From Notolepis coatsorum (taxonomy: Eukaryota; Chordata; Actinopteri; Aulopiformes; Paralepididae): a DNA stretch of 64,000 bases. The position numbers and the translations under genes are program-made. The DNA lies in NCBI GenBank assembly GCA_963971535.1, contig OZ020598.1:87068185-87132184 (forward strand). Direction: 5' to 3'. Each line of letters opens with the position of its first letter. Position 1 is the stretch's first letter. The notes under the pieces are model-generated. The model was not told the origin of the DNA, did no database searches, and saw nothing but the letters and a program-made list of their open reading frames with translations. This document shows positions 1 through 11,639 of the stretch, piece after piece.

Positions 1-700
1 GTTGAAAACCTTCGAAAAACAAAGAAAACGGTTTTAACAATGCAATAAACATAAACAACAAACAACAATAACCATCTTTTCAAACCAATAAGTTCTTTTT
101 AAACATGGTTGATTTTAAACATTAAATATATATTTTAAATAATCAAACATCTTTTAACGATAGTGTTTACACAATGAATGCCAAAATGTAAAGTATTAAA
201 TTACCTTATAAAGTTGACATTTTAACACAGTCTTAAATTAACTCATAAAGTCGACATTTTAACCCAATTATTAAAGTCATTTTCAATTAATCATTTCTGA
301 ATTGTAACCTTTAATAAATGATTCAAGTTAGTAAACATTTGATTCAAGTCAAGTAAACATTTGGTATTTTAAATTGAATAAGTGAAGAAATATAGCTAAA
401 CTTTAAGCTTGTAGATCAGCTCTGATTGAACAAGGCATTTTAAACCTTTAAACATGAGTTGTCGACCTTTTTAGTAGTCTTTCAAATTCTTAAATCATTT
501 TAACATTTCTAACTTGGTCTTAATTTGTAAAGAGATACTTTTAAACATAAATGAAAACCAACTCTCAAGCAAGTGAATGTGTAGACTGAAACAGTTGGAG
601 CTACTAAACACACAATTGAATTGAAACTGATTTTAACCACATTTAAGCAGAAGTATAAATAAACAGTAGAATAAGTAGAACATAACCGACCATTGGCGTC
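1..700. other. AT-rich intergenic DNA
   Basis: AT-rich sequence with loosely repeated 'aaagttgacattttaa'-like phrases around 210-270. I see no exon-like reading frame, RNA gene or recognisable transposon end here. Confidence 0.5.
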
Positions 701-911
701 TTTGGGGGTAGAGCTCCTTGGGTCGACCTTCAGCTTGCTTTGTTTGTTTGTTCTGTGAGTCTTCTTCTTCTTCGTGTACTTTCCGGCAGACTGGACACCT
801 TCCAGCGTATTGCTGCCTAACAGATTTATCTGCTCACAAGTTCTCTTCTCCTTCTACTCTACCGCCATCTACTGGAATCCTTCCTCCCCCACATTGTCCA
901 ATGACGTGCAG

Positions 912-2579
912 CTAACACTGCTTCCTCCTGACTGACTCCCCCTCTGTGACACATGCTTCGTCCCCCGTGGCCTGACTCTGTCCTACTCGCTCACTCACAC
1001 CCCCCTTCCCTAACGCTACCTGACCAGCCACCCTGTTTAACTCCGTCAAAACATCCTCCACTGTCAACCCCTCCATACCCAAGTGTCCCACTGCTGCTAA
1101 AACTATCAACCTAGTCCTCTCTGTCCTACTACTAAACGCCGCCGTCGTATTCACTACTCCTGCCACAAAGGCCACCATACCTAACTTCTCCCTAAACACC
1201 CTCTCTTTCTTCGCCTGAACTTCCTCTACCACCCGACGCCCTATCCCAAAACCCTGCCCCCTACCTTGCTTTCCCTGACCCTCCTGCACTATCCTTACTG
1301 CCAACTGCCCTTCCCTAATCCCCTGTCCCTCGTCTTGCTGTCCCTGTCCTACCTTCCTAGCTGCCTCCGCATATGAAATGCTACCTTCCCTTCGCACCTG
1401 CTGGACCACTACCTCTCGCTTCATCGCCTCACAACCCCAATACGCTACACTATGCTTCCCACCACAACTACAACACTTTGGCTCCACTCCCAGCTCACAC
1501 TCCCCATACTTATGCTCCCCACTACACCTACCACATCTCTGTCCCTTCCTACACCACTTAGCTACATGACCAAATTCCTGGTACCTATAACACCTCAACG
1601 GATTTGGCACAAACTCCCTAACCCTATATGCCAAATACCCTAAAAACACCACTCTCGGACTAACCTCACCCTCAAACTGAATAACTACGGTCCCTGTCTC
1701 CTCCTTCTCTGCCCCTCTCTTCATCCTCTCTACACTCTTAACTTTCCCATTGCGTTCGTCACTCCTCAAATCCCCTAACAGCTGATCCATACTAACCTTA
1801 ATTGGAATTCCCCCAACCACCCCCTTGCACCCACTATCCCTTTTCTCCCCTACTATCCCTACTTCACAGACCTCCACTTTCCCAATGCTCTTCATTTCCC
1901 TTGCCCTCTCTACCTGCACTACACTTACACACGCTATAAACAAGTTCCCATCCCTCAACACCCTCCCGTACCTTACCTCACCTAACTGCGCTTTAATGAG
2001 CTTCGACAGCTGGTCCGGCTCTATATCCCCAACTCCATTTCCTCCCTCAAAACGCACCACTACATTCAACCCTCCAAAACCCTTTCCTCCACCCTCATCC
2101 TCTGACCCACTCAAGCTATCTCCCCTCTCTTTCTTCCTCTTACTCCCCTTCCCCTCACTTACCCTACTCTTCTTCTCCACCTTCGTCCACCCTTCTCCCC
2201 CACTCTCTTCCCCACTACACTCCATACTGGCCCCACCCGTCCCCTTCCCGTCGTCATGGCCATTCTCATCCCTACCGCTATCTTCCTCGCCCCCCTCACA
2301 CCATTTACTTCCATCACGATCCTCCCAATACCCTGGATAGCCGTTCACAGGCCGGGGCCACCAATCAACAGGTTTCTGCTGTGCCTGATCCCTCACAGCC
2401 ACGTCCTGCGCCTCCCACCACCGACTACTACCACTCCCACGCAAGTCTTCGCGGCACTGTTCCGACGGACGCAGACGCCGCCACTCGGCGCACCTCTCAA
2501 TATCCACCCTCCCACATGAACAATCCGCACTTCTGTCTTCCTCCCCAAACAACAGCCGCCCCCCACAAACCCGCGGCAT
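912..2579 (-). CDS. non-LTR retrotransposon ORF1 (gag-like zinc-knuckle protein)
   Basis: A 555-residue open frame on the minus strand. The N-terminal third is acidic and basic low-complexity sequence rich in Gly, Glu and Lys. The C-terminal part (roughly residues 330-390) has three clustered Cys/His knuckles of the kind found in fish LINE ORF1 proteins, followed by an ISYAEAARKVG motif that usually follows these knuckles. ORF1 proteins of this type bind the element RNA as a nucleoprotein; reverse transcriptase would be on ORF2, which is not present downstream (toward position 1). The first knuckle reads CYRYQEFGHVAKWC, so its second cysteine is a tyrosine, a sign of decay. The start codon is uncertain. 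The family is probably I/Nimb-like, but that is inference. The plus-strand frames across this interval are shadows. Confidence 0.72.
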   Translation of the reverse strand: MPRVCGGRLLFGEEDRSADCSCGRVDIERCAEWRRLRPSEQCREDLRGSGSSRWWEAQDVAVRDQAQQKPVDWWPRPVNGYPGYWEDRDGSKWCEGGEEDSGRDENGHDDGKGTGGASMECSGEESGGEGWTKVEKKSRVSEGKGSKRKKERGDSLSGSEDEGGGKGFGGLNVVVRFEGGNGVGDIEPDQLSKLIKAQLGEVRYGRVLRDGNLFIACVSVVQVERAREMKSIGKVEVCEVGIVGEKRDSGCKGVVGGIPIKVSMDQLLGDLRSDERNGKVKSVERMKRGAEKEETGTVVIQFEGEVSPRVVFLGYLAYRVREFVPNPLRCYRYQEFGHVAKWCRKGQRCGRCSGEHKYGECELGVEPKCCSCGGKHSVAYWGCEAMKREVVVQQVRREGSISYAEAARKVGQGQQDEGQGIREGQLAVRIVQEGQGKQGRGQGFGIGRRVVEEVQAKKERVFREKLGMVAFVAGVVNTTAAFSSRTERTRLIVLAAVGHLGMEGLTVEDVLTELNRVAGQVALGKGGVSERVGQSQATGDEACVTEGESVRRKQC

Positions 2580-2879
2580 GGCCTGCTACTCCCTCTCTCC
2601 AGTGTCAAAAAGCCGCGCTGCTGCTCTCGTCCACGTCTCGCCTGTACCCTCTATAGAGTCCTAGCTCCAAACGGAACTTCCTCTGATCGCGTCTCTGGTT
2701 GCATAGCAACTGTAACTTTATGTTGATACTTCCCAAAGCTCTTGTTCTGTGAGTGTCTCCACCACCAGCCTTTAACAGCTGTTCAATCAGCCAACGGCAG
2801 CCATCTTGCAGCTGATGCACTCTGGGAGATGTAGTTGGTAGTTGTCTGAGGTGTCTTGACATGCTCCACTCATGAGTTT

Positions 2880-5730
2880 TAACTCAACAGATAGGGCTGC
2901 TTCTCATAAGAGTTGGTCAATATTGAGATCATGATTCTTTAAAGTGATTACCCATTTAACAGCATGCCTTTATTTAACTTAAGACACAAAGATGACCTGG
3001 CTCAAAAACATGAGCTAAAATAAATCTTGGATTTCATAATTAAGCCAAAGTCACAAATTAAAATAATTTGCCAATTGCCCAGCCTTAGGGGTTAGTAGTA
3101 CACAAGCTATGAGGCCCAATTAGTTAAACTGGGAATCATGTCTGCCCAGTCCAGCCAGTTGCCATAAAATATTCCTACCCATGTTGAGCGCTCCACTTGC
3201 ACGTTATGGTGCTCAATGTCATTAGACGCCAACATTTTCTTTGTACATTATCCCAAAAATCAATACTTTGAATGACCTGAAAGACATGCCAGTTTGTTTT
3301 TATTAAATTTGAACTTTATGTTCAGCAATAACTTGTGTAATGCATGTGCTCTGCTCTCCAACCAGCACTACATTGAGAGACCTCTTGGATAACTGATGGG
3401 GGGGCCAATGTGTCAAACAGGAATTAAACTGGTTTCTGTTGGCCCTATAATGAAAGTTACCTAGGAGCCAATACAGTGCATTATCATTTTCATATATCAT
3501 TGTTTGGACAAATTACAAGAGAAGATTTTTGTATAAAAATATTTATTTTGAATAAAAAAAAGCATAAGTCATCAACTTCCCATTTCAGATGGCTCCTCTC
3601 CTACAAGAGAACAGAAAGGGTCGTTTTTTTTAACCACTGCCCACGTAGGATAGAAAACATGACCTGCAATCCGGGCTTTCTACATTAACAGTTATCGCTC
3701 TACCCTCCAGACAACGGAATAGACTGCAAATGTTCATCATAACCTGGACAAACTGTTGGAGAAGTATTTCAGTTATGAACCAGCCATGGTTCAGTTTTTT
3801 TTCCATATCATATACATCATGGCCATCTGCGATAATGTGCTCTAGAAATGTAAATAATTATGCATATAAATGAACATGGCCCAGCCCTGGGTTTCCAAAA
3901 AGCACCCATTGGATCTTTGCTCAAGTCAAGAGAAACATTGTGTGAGGGTTTGCCTGTCCCTGGGACCTTCTCCTCTCCTCAAGAGCCCCCACCCTTGCAT
4001 AAACTTTCCTCTCCTCCTCACCAGCCCCCACCCTTGGACAAGCTTTTACTTTTGGCTTTTGTATTGTCTCCCATGTGTTTTAACCTTGTGTTTTCTCTAG
4101 TCTTGTTCCCTTTGTAATTGTTTTATTTGTCCCTTGTATGGTGTTTACTCTGTCTAGTGTTCAGTCTTTTCTTGTGTGGTTAGTTTGTTTGTTTCCCTGT
4201 TATTTCCCCAGTGTTTGGTCTTGTGTTCTCCCCATGTGTGCCTCGTTGGTAATTAGTGTCCCATGTCTTAATTAGTCTCCCTATATCTGGTGTGTGTTCC
4301 CTACCCTTCAGTGTCGGTTCATTTTTGGAGTTCATGTTTCGGTTCCTTGTTGATGCTTGCGTTTGTTACTGTTGTGTTTCATGTCCACTGTTCCTGATTC
4401 TGTCGTGCTCCAGTTTAATAGTAAGTGTATTCTAGTGTTCCATGTTTTGTTGCTGCTTATCTTTGTTTTCACGTCACAGTTCATTTTTTGGTTAGTGTTT
4501 ATTTGTAGTTAGTTTTGCAATCATTTTCCTGCCAGCCTTGCTGAGTTTTTGTGCTTGCCCTTGGAGAATCCTTTGTTTGTTGTTACTGCCTTTTTTGAAG
4601 TAAAGACCTTTTTGTTACAATTCACCCCTGGCTCCACGTCTCGTCTGCCTATCTGCCTGTTCTCCCCTCGTTCTGTTCCGCGATTGGGTCCTCAGACAAC
4701 ACTATCCCTAACACATTGGTTTTTACACCAAGATGCCTTCGTCTAGGTTTGACAAAGTGAATGCACAAATGCTTCTGTGAAACCCAGTCCTGTGCGATTA
4801 AGCCCTTGAAATTAAATCTGGATCGCCGTCCACATCCCGACCTAGAAAAATTGCTTTTGAAACATAATATATATATAAAATATTTGACTGTGACAATTTA
4901 TTTTACACTGGTCCTTGGAAACATCTGGTATGATGGGCAGTATATTGTTTGACTGCTGGTATGTGCTGCAATACCCCAGGCTGTTTTAGGAAAAGATACA
5001 TTGACGGCGTGTTTTAATAGTCTTCAGATACAACATTATACATTTTACACTGCTTATTTTTATATTTACCACAAATGTTTTGCCTATATTTATGTCCCAT
5101 CTACTACTACCCTGCCCATACCCCAATTCTGCTATTATTACCCCAACAGGATCAATAAAGGAATATAATAATAATAGGAATAGGCCACCACTTTTGACAG
5201 CTGGTCGGCAGGTCGGGTCTCAAGTGGCATTGGGGATATTTACAAATCTGAAATATAGCCTATACAATTTCCCCAATGGGGGGGGGGGGGGGGGGAGAGA
5301 TCAATAAAGGAATCCATTTCATATACCTACATTTGCCCCCATCTCACCTGTTGAAGTAAACACCAACATTTTGTTTTGTATTGTATTTGAACATAGTTAG
5401 GATGGAAAAGCATACATAAAAAGTTAACCAACTAATATATTGAAATTAAGGACTTTGTGTAGCATCATCAGCTGCTTTAGTGTTTAAAATGGAACCAGTC
5501 ATCTATGAAACCAAATGTTCCAATGTGTCAAGTGTGTGATGATATCACATCCCTGCTTAGGCACCCATTTCAATAACGTAGTCAATACATTTTCTTTATG
5601 AAATGCACAAAGTGGGTACAAAATGCCAGTTTAGTATTTACCCCATGATTAATTTATTTCCTCACATTTAAAAGGACTCATCCTTCCCACTACATTCGGG
5701 TTTAGGCAACAGGGATGCAACTCATTACCA
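2880..5730. other. intergenic DNA with degenerate repeats
   Basis: No exon-like frame was found. 3,950-4,720 is T-rich, ends in an AATAAA-like signal (AAGTAAAGACC near 4,600) and a 'tgcctgttctccc' phrase, and resembles the end of a decayed fish LTR or LINE, but no paired copy is visible. A run of about 20 G lies at 5,278-5,296. Confidence 0.3.
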
Positions 5731-5734
5731 TTTA

Positions 5735-5852
5735 CAAGCCCCTCCCCCATTTATTGATGCTCCAATCACAACTGTTGCCTTCTTCAAACTGTTTGTCTGA
5801 GGAAGGAAACAGTTGTGATTGGAGGATCAAGAAAAGAGGGCGGGATTGAGAT
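5735..5852. mobile_element. short foldback MITE, copy 1
   Basis: Two arms of about 45 bp are inverted copies of each other. The arm core CCAATCACAACTGTT (5,761-5,775) recurs as AACAGTTGTGATTGG (about 5,808-5,822), and the right arm ends AAGAAAAGAGGGCGGG. A second related copy lies at 51,984-52,071, which establishes this as a dispersed element rather than a local hairpin. There is no coding capacity. The superfamily cannot be assigned from these termini. Confidence 0.55.
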
Positions 5853-6027
5853 TGCTGTATACTGGAAGGGATACAAATAAACTCACATTTAATACTTTAG
5901 GTGAGAAATTAAAGTTCACTTAATATCTTACTTACTAAAGACACTTTAAGTTGCATTACAAACATTAGACAAGTGGCATGTGCCATTTATGCATGAGCAT
6001 TCAGACACTGCAAAAACTTTTCGACAT

Positions 6028-6506
6028 CGGCGGTCAGGTGGCGTAGCGGAGATTGCGTTCGTCACCAACCCCGGATACGCTGGATTCGCCTGTTCGAATC
6101 CAGCTCACAGCTCCGGGGTAGTCACCAGCTTGGCTCGCCGTTCACACTAATACAATTGGCAGTATTAGAGGGTAGGAGAAGCTGGCGGGGGGGTGCGGGT
6201 CGTTGTAAACAGCGACTCCTACAGTTCGGTCGGGGCGCCTGCTAAGCGCGGATAGGATCTAAGGGCGGTCGTGTGATCTTTCCACACGTTACACGCTCTC
6301 AGTGAGAGTCCGCGCTGCCAGGTGAAAAGAAGCGGTTGATTGGCTAGACGTGTGTCGGAGGAAGCACGTGATAGCCTCCACTCTCCCAGACCGACTGTGG
6401 GGGGTAAGTGCGCAGCGACCAGGAAGGGGATTGGGAATTGGCATAACCACTAACATTGGGATGGGAGAAAATCGGGGGGAAAAGATAAAAAAAAAAAAAA
6501 AAAAAA
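6028..6506 (+). mobile_element. tRNA-derived SINE, near full length
   Basis: The head has an A-box-like GTGGCGTAGCGG (about 6,039) and a B-box-like GTTCGAATCC (about 6,092), as in tRNA promoters for RNA polymerase III. The body contains phrases typical of a widespread fish SINE ('cggtcggggcgcctg', 'caggtgaaaagaagcgg', 'gtgtcggaggaagcacgtg') and ends in an A-rich tail. Flanks ACTTTTCGACATC (left) and ACTTTGACATC (right) look like an imperfect target-site duplication. It encodes nothing and would depend on a partner LINE. Confidence 0.75.
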
Positions 6507-6509
6507 CTT

Positions 6510-7780
6510 TGACATCACAACGAACAAACGGGTGAATCCTTCCTGGAATCTGACATCACCTGAGGAGGAGGGTGTGGGCTTATGACCACCTCTCTGGTCA
6601 CCCCGGACGGCATGGAGTCACACACCCGTCCTTAGCGGGGTGATGCCCTGGCACCCAGGTTACCATAGCAACCTGGAGGAGAAACAGGGAGAAGGAACAG
6701 AATGAGACACTTTTTGTTTAAATATTAGCTAGATATTGAGACGCATTGAGAAATCTATGAATGAGCAACTATAAGTAAAAGCAAGACTTTTGTAAAGATA
6801 AAATGTCACAGTACACTTGTGTACCATCACAAAATAATTAAATGCCATACATGGTTGACCAACACATAGTGAAGACAGGTTGATTTACATACCTAGTTTG
6901 CTGGATGTGGATATCCTAAAGAGATATTTCAGACTCCTATCACAATCGACCCCAGGTAACTCAACAGGGTCCTGTAGTGTAGCCTACAAACAAACTGCTA
7001 CGGCTATTTAGGCTGGGATAGCCTACTGGGATAAGAGTAAGAACACTTAAATGTAGGAATAATCAAAGATAATGAGCAGGCCTCAAAGTCCACAATATGT
7101 AAATATGTTAAAAAAAAAGCCAGGGTTATTAAAAGATGTACAAAAGGACTAGAAACCACAATTACTTTGATTAAAGAAACAAGGCAAACCCTCCAAAGCC
7201 TACATGCATTGGCTGTGGGTAGACTACATCCGGTTCTGTAACCATTTCACCCACCTGAGAAAGGGGTTAAACAAGGGTAAGGATGCCAACTAGAGAAGAT
7301 GAGGAGTCATAAATCACTTTAAGACCTGTGGGAACAACTGAAGGCAACCTGGTTAAATGAGTAAAATAACTAAGTAATAACTAAGTTTGAATAACGTTTT
7401 ATTTAAAATGAACATACATATGCATACCAAAATGCTTTTGAACAATTGTAAGTTTTGATCTTCAGAGTGACATTATTAAAGTATACAATACATGAGATTG
7501 CTGTAAGTAAATGAAAAAATTACCAATATTTAGGCTGATGAAGACACTATGTCTACTTGTGGTGGGGGAGGGGAAATTACTGACGTTGATTTGTACATAA
7601 CACGTGGGAAGGAACAAGGAAACTGCTTTAATCCCGCAGCATCTCTCCCGCCTTTACTAAAGACCTATGGATACTTATACAAACGTATGTAATCAGTGAA
7701 GACATAGCTCTAAGATAGAAATTGAAATCCATAGCACATGCGTTCCTCATCCCCATAAAAGTAAAACACATCAATCTTAC
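6510..7780. other. intergenic DNA, no gene seen
   Basis: No exon, RNA gene or clear transposon end was recognised. 6,560-6,680 is GC-richer with 'ggtgatgccctggcacccaggtt', and the rest is AT-rich unique-looking sequence. Confidence 0.35.
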
Positions 7781-8479
7781 TTAAGGATTTTTTTTTTTTG
7801 TTTTTTTTTAAACACATTTTTTATTTTCACATTTTTTTGACATGACATACGGTAAAACTAGACACACAAACATTAAAAGTAAAAATCCACAATAAATCAT
7901 AGGACTATGATAGTCCAGTATTTAAATCAAAATAAATTTAGATTAAAGGATATACATATACATAATAATAATTACGATACACTACAATACATACAAATGC
8001 TCTTGCTGGCTCTTCTGCACCCTTCCTTTCTCTTTCCCCGCCACCCCCCCCCCCCCCCCCCCTCAGGACCCCCCTTGGACAGTAACCACCATTTCGTTTA
8101 ACACCAAGGATTACAAATTCAAATGCTGTGCTTTATCTTCTCCACCATATCTGACCAAATTGCTATGTTGGCTTCATTCATCGTGCGGTAGATATCTCTA
8201 AATAAATCACATCTAGATAGGTAAGAATCCATACCTTCAGGCACATTTTATCCGGTTGAATCCAGCGTGATGCTATTAACTTTTTGGCAGCCGTAAGACC
8301 GGACAAGATTAGCCTCTTAACATGTACTGAGTGTGATAACTGAGAGACATCATTCAGCAACAATACCGAAGGCAGTACAGGTATGGTCAGAAACAAAAGT
8401 TCTGATAATTGTGTTACTTCTTCCTAGAATATCTTCACAGCGGGACAATACATATGCATAAATGTACCGATCTCACCCT

Positions 8480-9445
8480 TTAAACACAATGAGCATCGAG
8501 AGTCCTGTTTAAGCCCCATAAGGTACAATCGTCTCTAGGAGTCAAGTAAGTCCTATGAATAAAATTAAGATTAATCTGTTGATGATCCGGGTTGCGTGAC
8601 GACAGCCGAACGTTTGCCCAGACTTCATACCAATCAAAATCCACTTCCAAGTCTGGTATATCCTTCCTCCAAACTGAGTCTAGGGGAAGGACTTCATACG
8701 AAGACGTAAGTAAGTGACGATAAAAGTCAGAGACGAAGCCTCTCGATGTCTCCTTTTCATAAAATAATTTGTGATATCTGTGGTGCACAAGTGGACTCTT
8801 TAAAGGAACTCCATGAGCCTTCAAAGCAGCTCTTAATTTTAGATATAAATAATAAGTAGAGCAGGTGAGGTTAAATTTGTTATGTATATCTCGATAGCTA
8901 CAGAAACCCTGTTTGTTGAAAATATCCCCTAATGTATGTATGCCCTTCTTTTCCCATTTGGTAAATCTGCTAGGTTGTCTTCCAATAAGGAGTAAATTGT
9001 TATTAAATATGGGAGAATGACTATGCCATTTATATTGGTTAGTAAATTTTTTCTGTGTATCACGCCATATCTGGATCACATGTGTAATAAGAGGGCCACA
9101 TTTCAAGTTGCATTGCTTAATAGATAAGTTTGTGTATACTATATCCTGTAGTCTATGTGGTGCCACTATATTCTCCTCTAATGGTCTCCAGGATACAGCT
9201 GTTTGAAAGTCAAACCAGGTGATCAGTGGTCTTAAAGAGAACGCTTTAAAATAGTAGTAGAAGTCTGGAAATGCTAAACCACCGTCGGCTTTATTTCTAT
9301 GTGCTGTGGATCTTTTTATTCGTGGAGGTTTGTTGTTCCAAATAAATGTATATATTCGACGGAGTGTAATGTTTTCCAGTAACCAACAGGGGGGGGGGGG
9401 GTAACGGCAACATTGAACTGAAGAAGTTGATTCTTGGTAAGACAT
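8480..9445 (-). pseudogene. L1-like ORF2 C-terminal region (dead)
   Basis: A 321-residue open stretch that belongs to the C-terminal half of the LINE ORF2 described at 7,793-12,381. It begins just after the RT thumb-like region and runs through the conserved tryptophan-rich block. The frame is disturbed at a C/G homopolymer near 9,390. The terminal Cys/His motif continues in another frame at 8,400-8,480. A second copy of the same region lies at 14,666-15,390. Confidence 0.7.
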
Positions 9446-9819
9446 CCATCTTAACTATTGACGCTCGGGCCTGTACTGAGTTTTTTTAGTTTTGACCATC
9501 TGTCGAAATCATTTGTGATTCTCCACTTGCACAAATTGAAAGTAGGCACTTCCGGCTGACTTCCGGTTGCCAATAGTACTTCCTGTCCCATCCAAATACA
9601 TTGGTTTTAGCTACTTTTCTCCCCTTATTTAAACAACTTTGTCGGCACAGAGAGGCAATGAAACGTTTGTATTATTATAGTATAGAATGTATTTAATAAG
9701 CAAACGTTTGTCAGCAGGGTTTTTGGGCTGTATTTCATGTAAAAACGTTTACTGTTAGTTTCCTTGCTCAGCCAGCATTAGCCTTCATTAGCTAACAGAA
9801 GCTAGTGGTTAAACAGGCC

Positions 9820-10710
9820 GGATTAGCTTTGAGCTAACTATCTTTCCCGACCCATGTATTCATTCCATTCTAAACATAACGTTAGTTTACAAAACATGAC
9901 CTGTCTATATAACGTTGAGGAACAAATTATAAGTGTGTGGGTGTGTGTTTTGGTGAACATTGGACTGCAAACAGAAAATGCATCACAGTTAGACAGTAGC
10001 TACTGTTAGCTGCCCTCCGGATTAGCTTTGAGCTAACTATCTTTCCCGACCCATGTATTCATTCCATTCTAAACATAACGTCAGTTTACAAAACATGACC
10101 TGTCAATATAACGTTGAGGAACAAATTATAAGTGTGTGGGTGTGTGTTTTGGTGAACATTGGACTGCAAACAGAAAATGCATCACAGTTAGACAGTAGCT
10201 ACTGTTAGCTGCCCTCCGGATTAGCTTTGAGCTAACTATCTTTCCCGACCCATGTATTCATTCCATTCTAAACATAACGTCAGTTTACAAAACATGACCT
10301 GTCTATATAACGTTGAGGAACAAATTATAAGTGTGTGGGTGTGTGTTTTGGTGAACATTGGACTGCAAACAGAAAATGCATCACAGTTAGACAGTAGCTA
10401 CTGTTAGCTGTCCTCCGGATTAGCTTTGAGCTAACTATCTTTCCCGACCCATGTATTCATTCCATTCTAAACATAACGTCAGTTTACAAAACATGACCTG
10501 TCTATATAACGTTGAGGAACAAATTATAAGTGTGTGGGTGTGTGTTTTGGTGAACATTGGACTGCAAACAGAAAATGCATCACAGTTAGACAGTAGCTAC
10601 TGTTAGCTGCCCTCCGGATTAGCTTTGAGCTAACTATCTTTCCCGACCCATGTATTCATTCCATTCTAAACATAACGTCAGTTTACAAAACATGACCCGT
10701 CTATATAACG
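9820..10710. repeat. 199-bp tandem array, left arm (4 full units plus a partial)
   Basis: Unit starts marked by GGATTAGCTTTGAGCTAACT occur at 9,820, 10,019, 10,218, 10,417 and 10,616, giving an exact 199-bp period. Copies differ at only a few bases (for example acgtTag versus acgtCag, gcCctcc versus gcTctcc-like changes), which suggests recent amplification or homogenisation. The fifth unit stops after about 95 bp at the central spacer. Confidence 0.9.
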
Positions 10711-10944
10711 TTAGCTTGCTGAGGCTATTAGCACATCGACAAGCTGCTGGAGCTCCCGATGCTGGTTGAAGTGGAGCTAGGTAGCCAGCAGGCTAAATGC
10801 TCCCGACGACATCGACAAGCTGCTGGAGCCAGGTTGACTGGTTGCTGGCTAACTAACGTGGCTACTCGTCCCGGGAGATAACGGCGCTGCCTGGCTGGTT
10901 GTTGGCTAACTAACGTGGCTACTCGTCCCGGGAGATAACGTTCC

Positions 10945-11639
10945 TCAACGTTATATAGACGGGTCATGTTTTGTAAACTGACGTTATGTTTAGAATGGAA
11001 TGAATACATGGGTCGGGAAAGATAGTTAGCTCAAAGCTAATCCGGAGGGCAGCTAACAGTAGCTACTGTCTAACTGTGATGCATTTTCTGTTTGCAGTCC
11101 AATGTTCACCAAAACACACACCCACACACTTATAATTTGTTCCTCAACGTTATATAGACAGGTCATGTTTTGTAAACTGACGTTATGTTTAGAATGGAAT
11201 GAATACATGGGTCGGGAAAGATAGTTAGCTCAAAGCTAATCCGGAGGGCAGCTAACAGTAGCTACTGTCTAACTGTGATGCATTTTCTGTTTGCAGTCCA
11301 ATGTTCACCAAAACACACACCCACACACTTATAATTTGTTCCTCAACGTTATATAGACAGGTCATGTTTTGTAAACTGACGTTATGTTTAGAATGGAATG
11401 AATACATGGGTCGGGAAAGATAGTTAGCTCAAAGCTAATCCGGAGGGCAGCTAACAGTAGCTACTGTCTAACTGTGATGCATTTTCTGTTTGCAGTCCAA
11501 TGTTCACCAAAACACACACCCACACACTTATAATTTGTTCCTCAACGTTATATAGACAGGTCATGTTTTGTAAACTAACGTTATGTTTAGAATGGAATGA
11601 ATACATGGGTCGGGAAAGATAGTTAGCTCAAAGCTAATC
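10945..11639. repeat. 199-bp tandem array, right arm (inverted; partial plus 3 units)
   Basis: The same unit as in the left arm in reverse orientation. Unit junctions marked by AGCTAATCCGGAGGGC occur near 11,042, 11,241 and 11,440, and the last unit joins the outer arm at about 11,639. It has one full unit fewer than the left arm, so array length changed after the palindrome formed. Confidence 0.9.

Noticed and set aside
1825-2340. 171-residue plus-strand frame, Ser/Pro/Thr-rich
   Set aside because: Antisense shadow of the low-complexity N-terminus of the LINE ORF1.
9820-11639. Tandem repeats considered as a CRISPR-like array
   Set aside because: Contiguous 199-bp units without unique spacers, in a vertebrate transposon.
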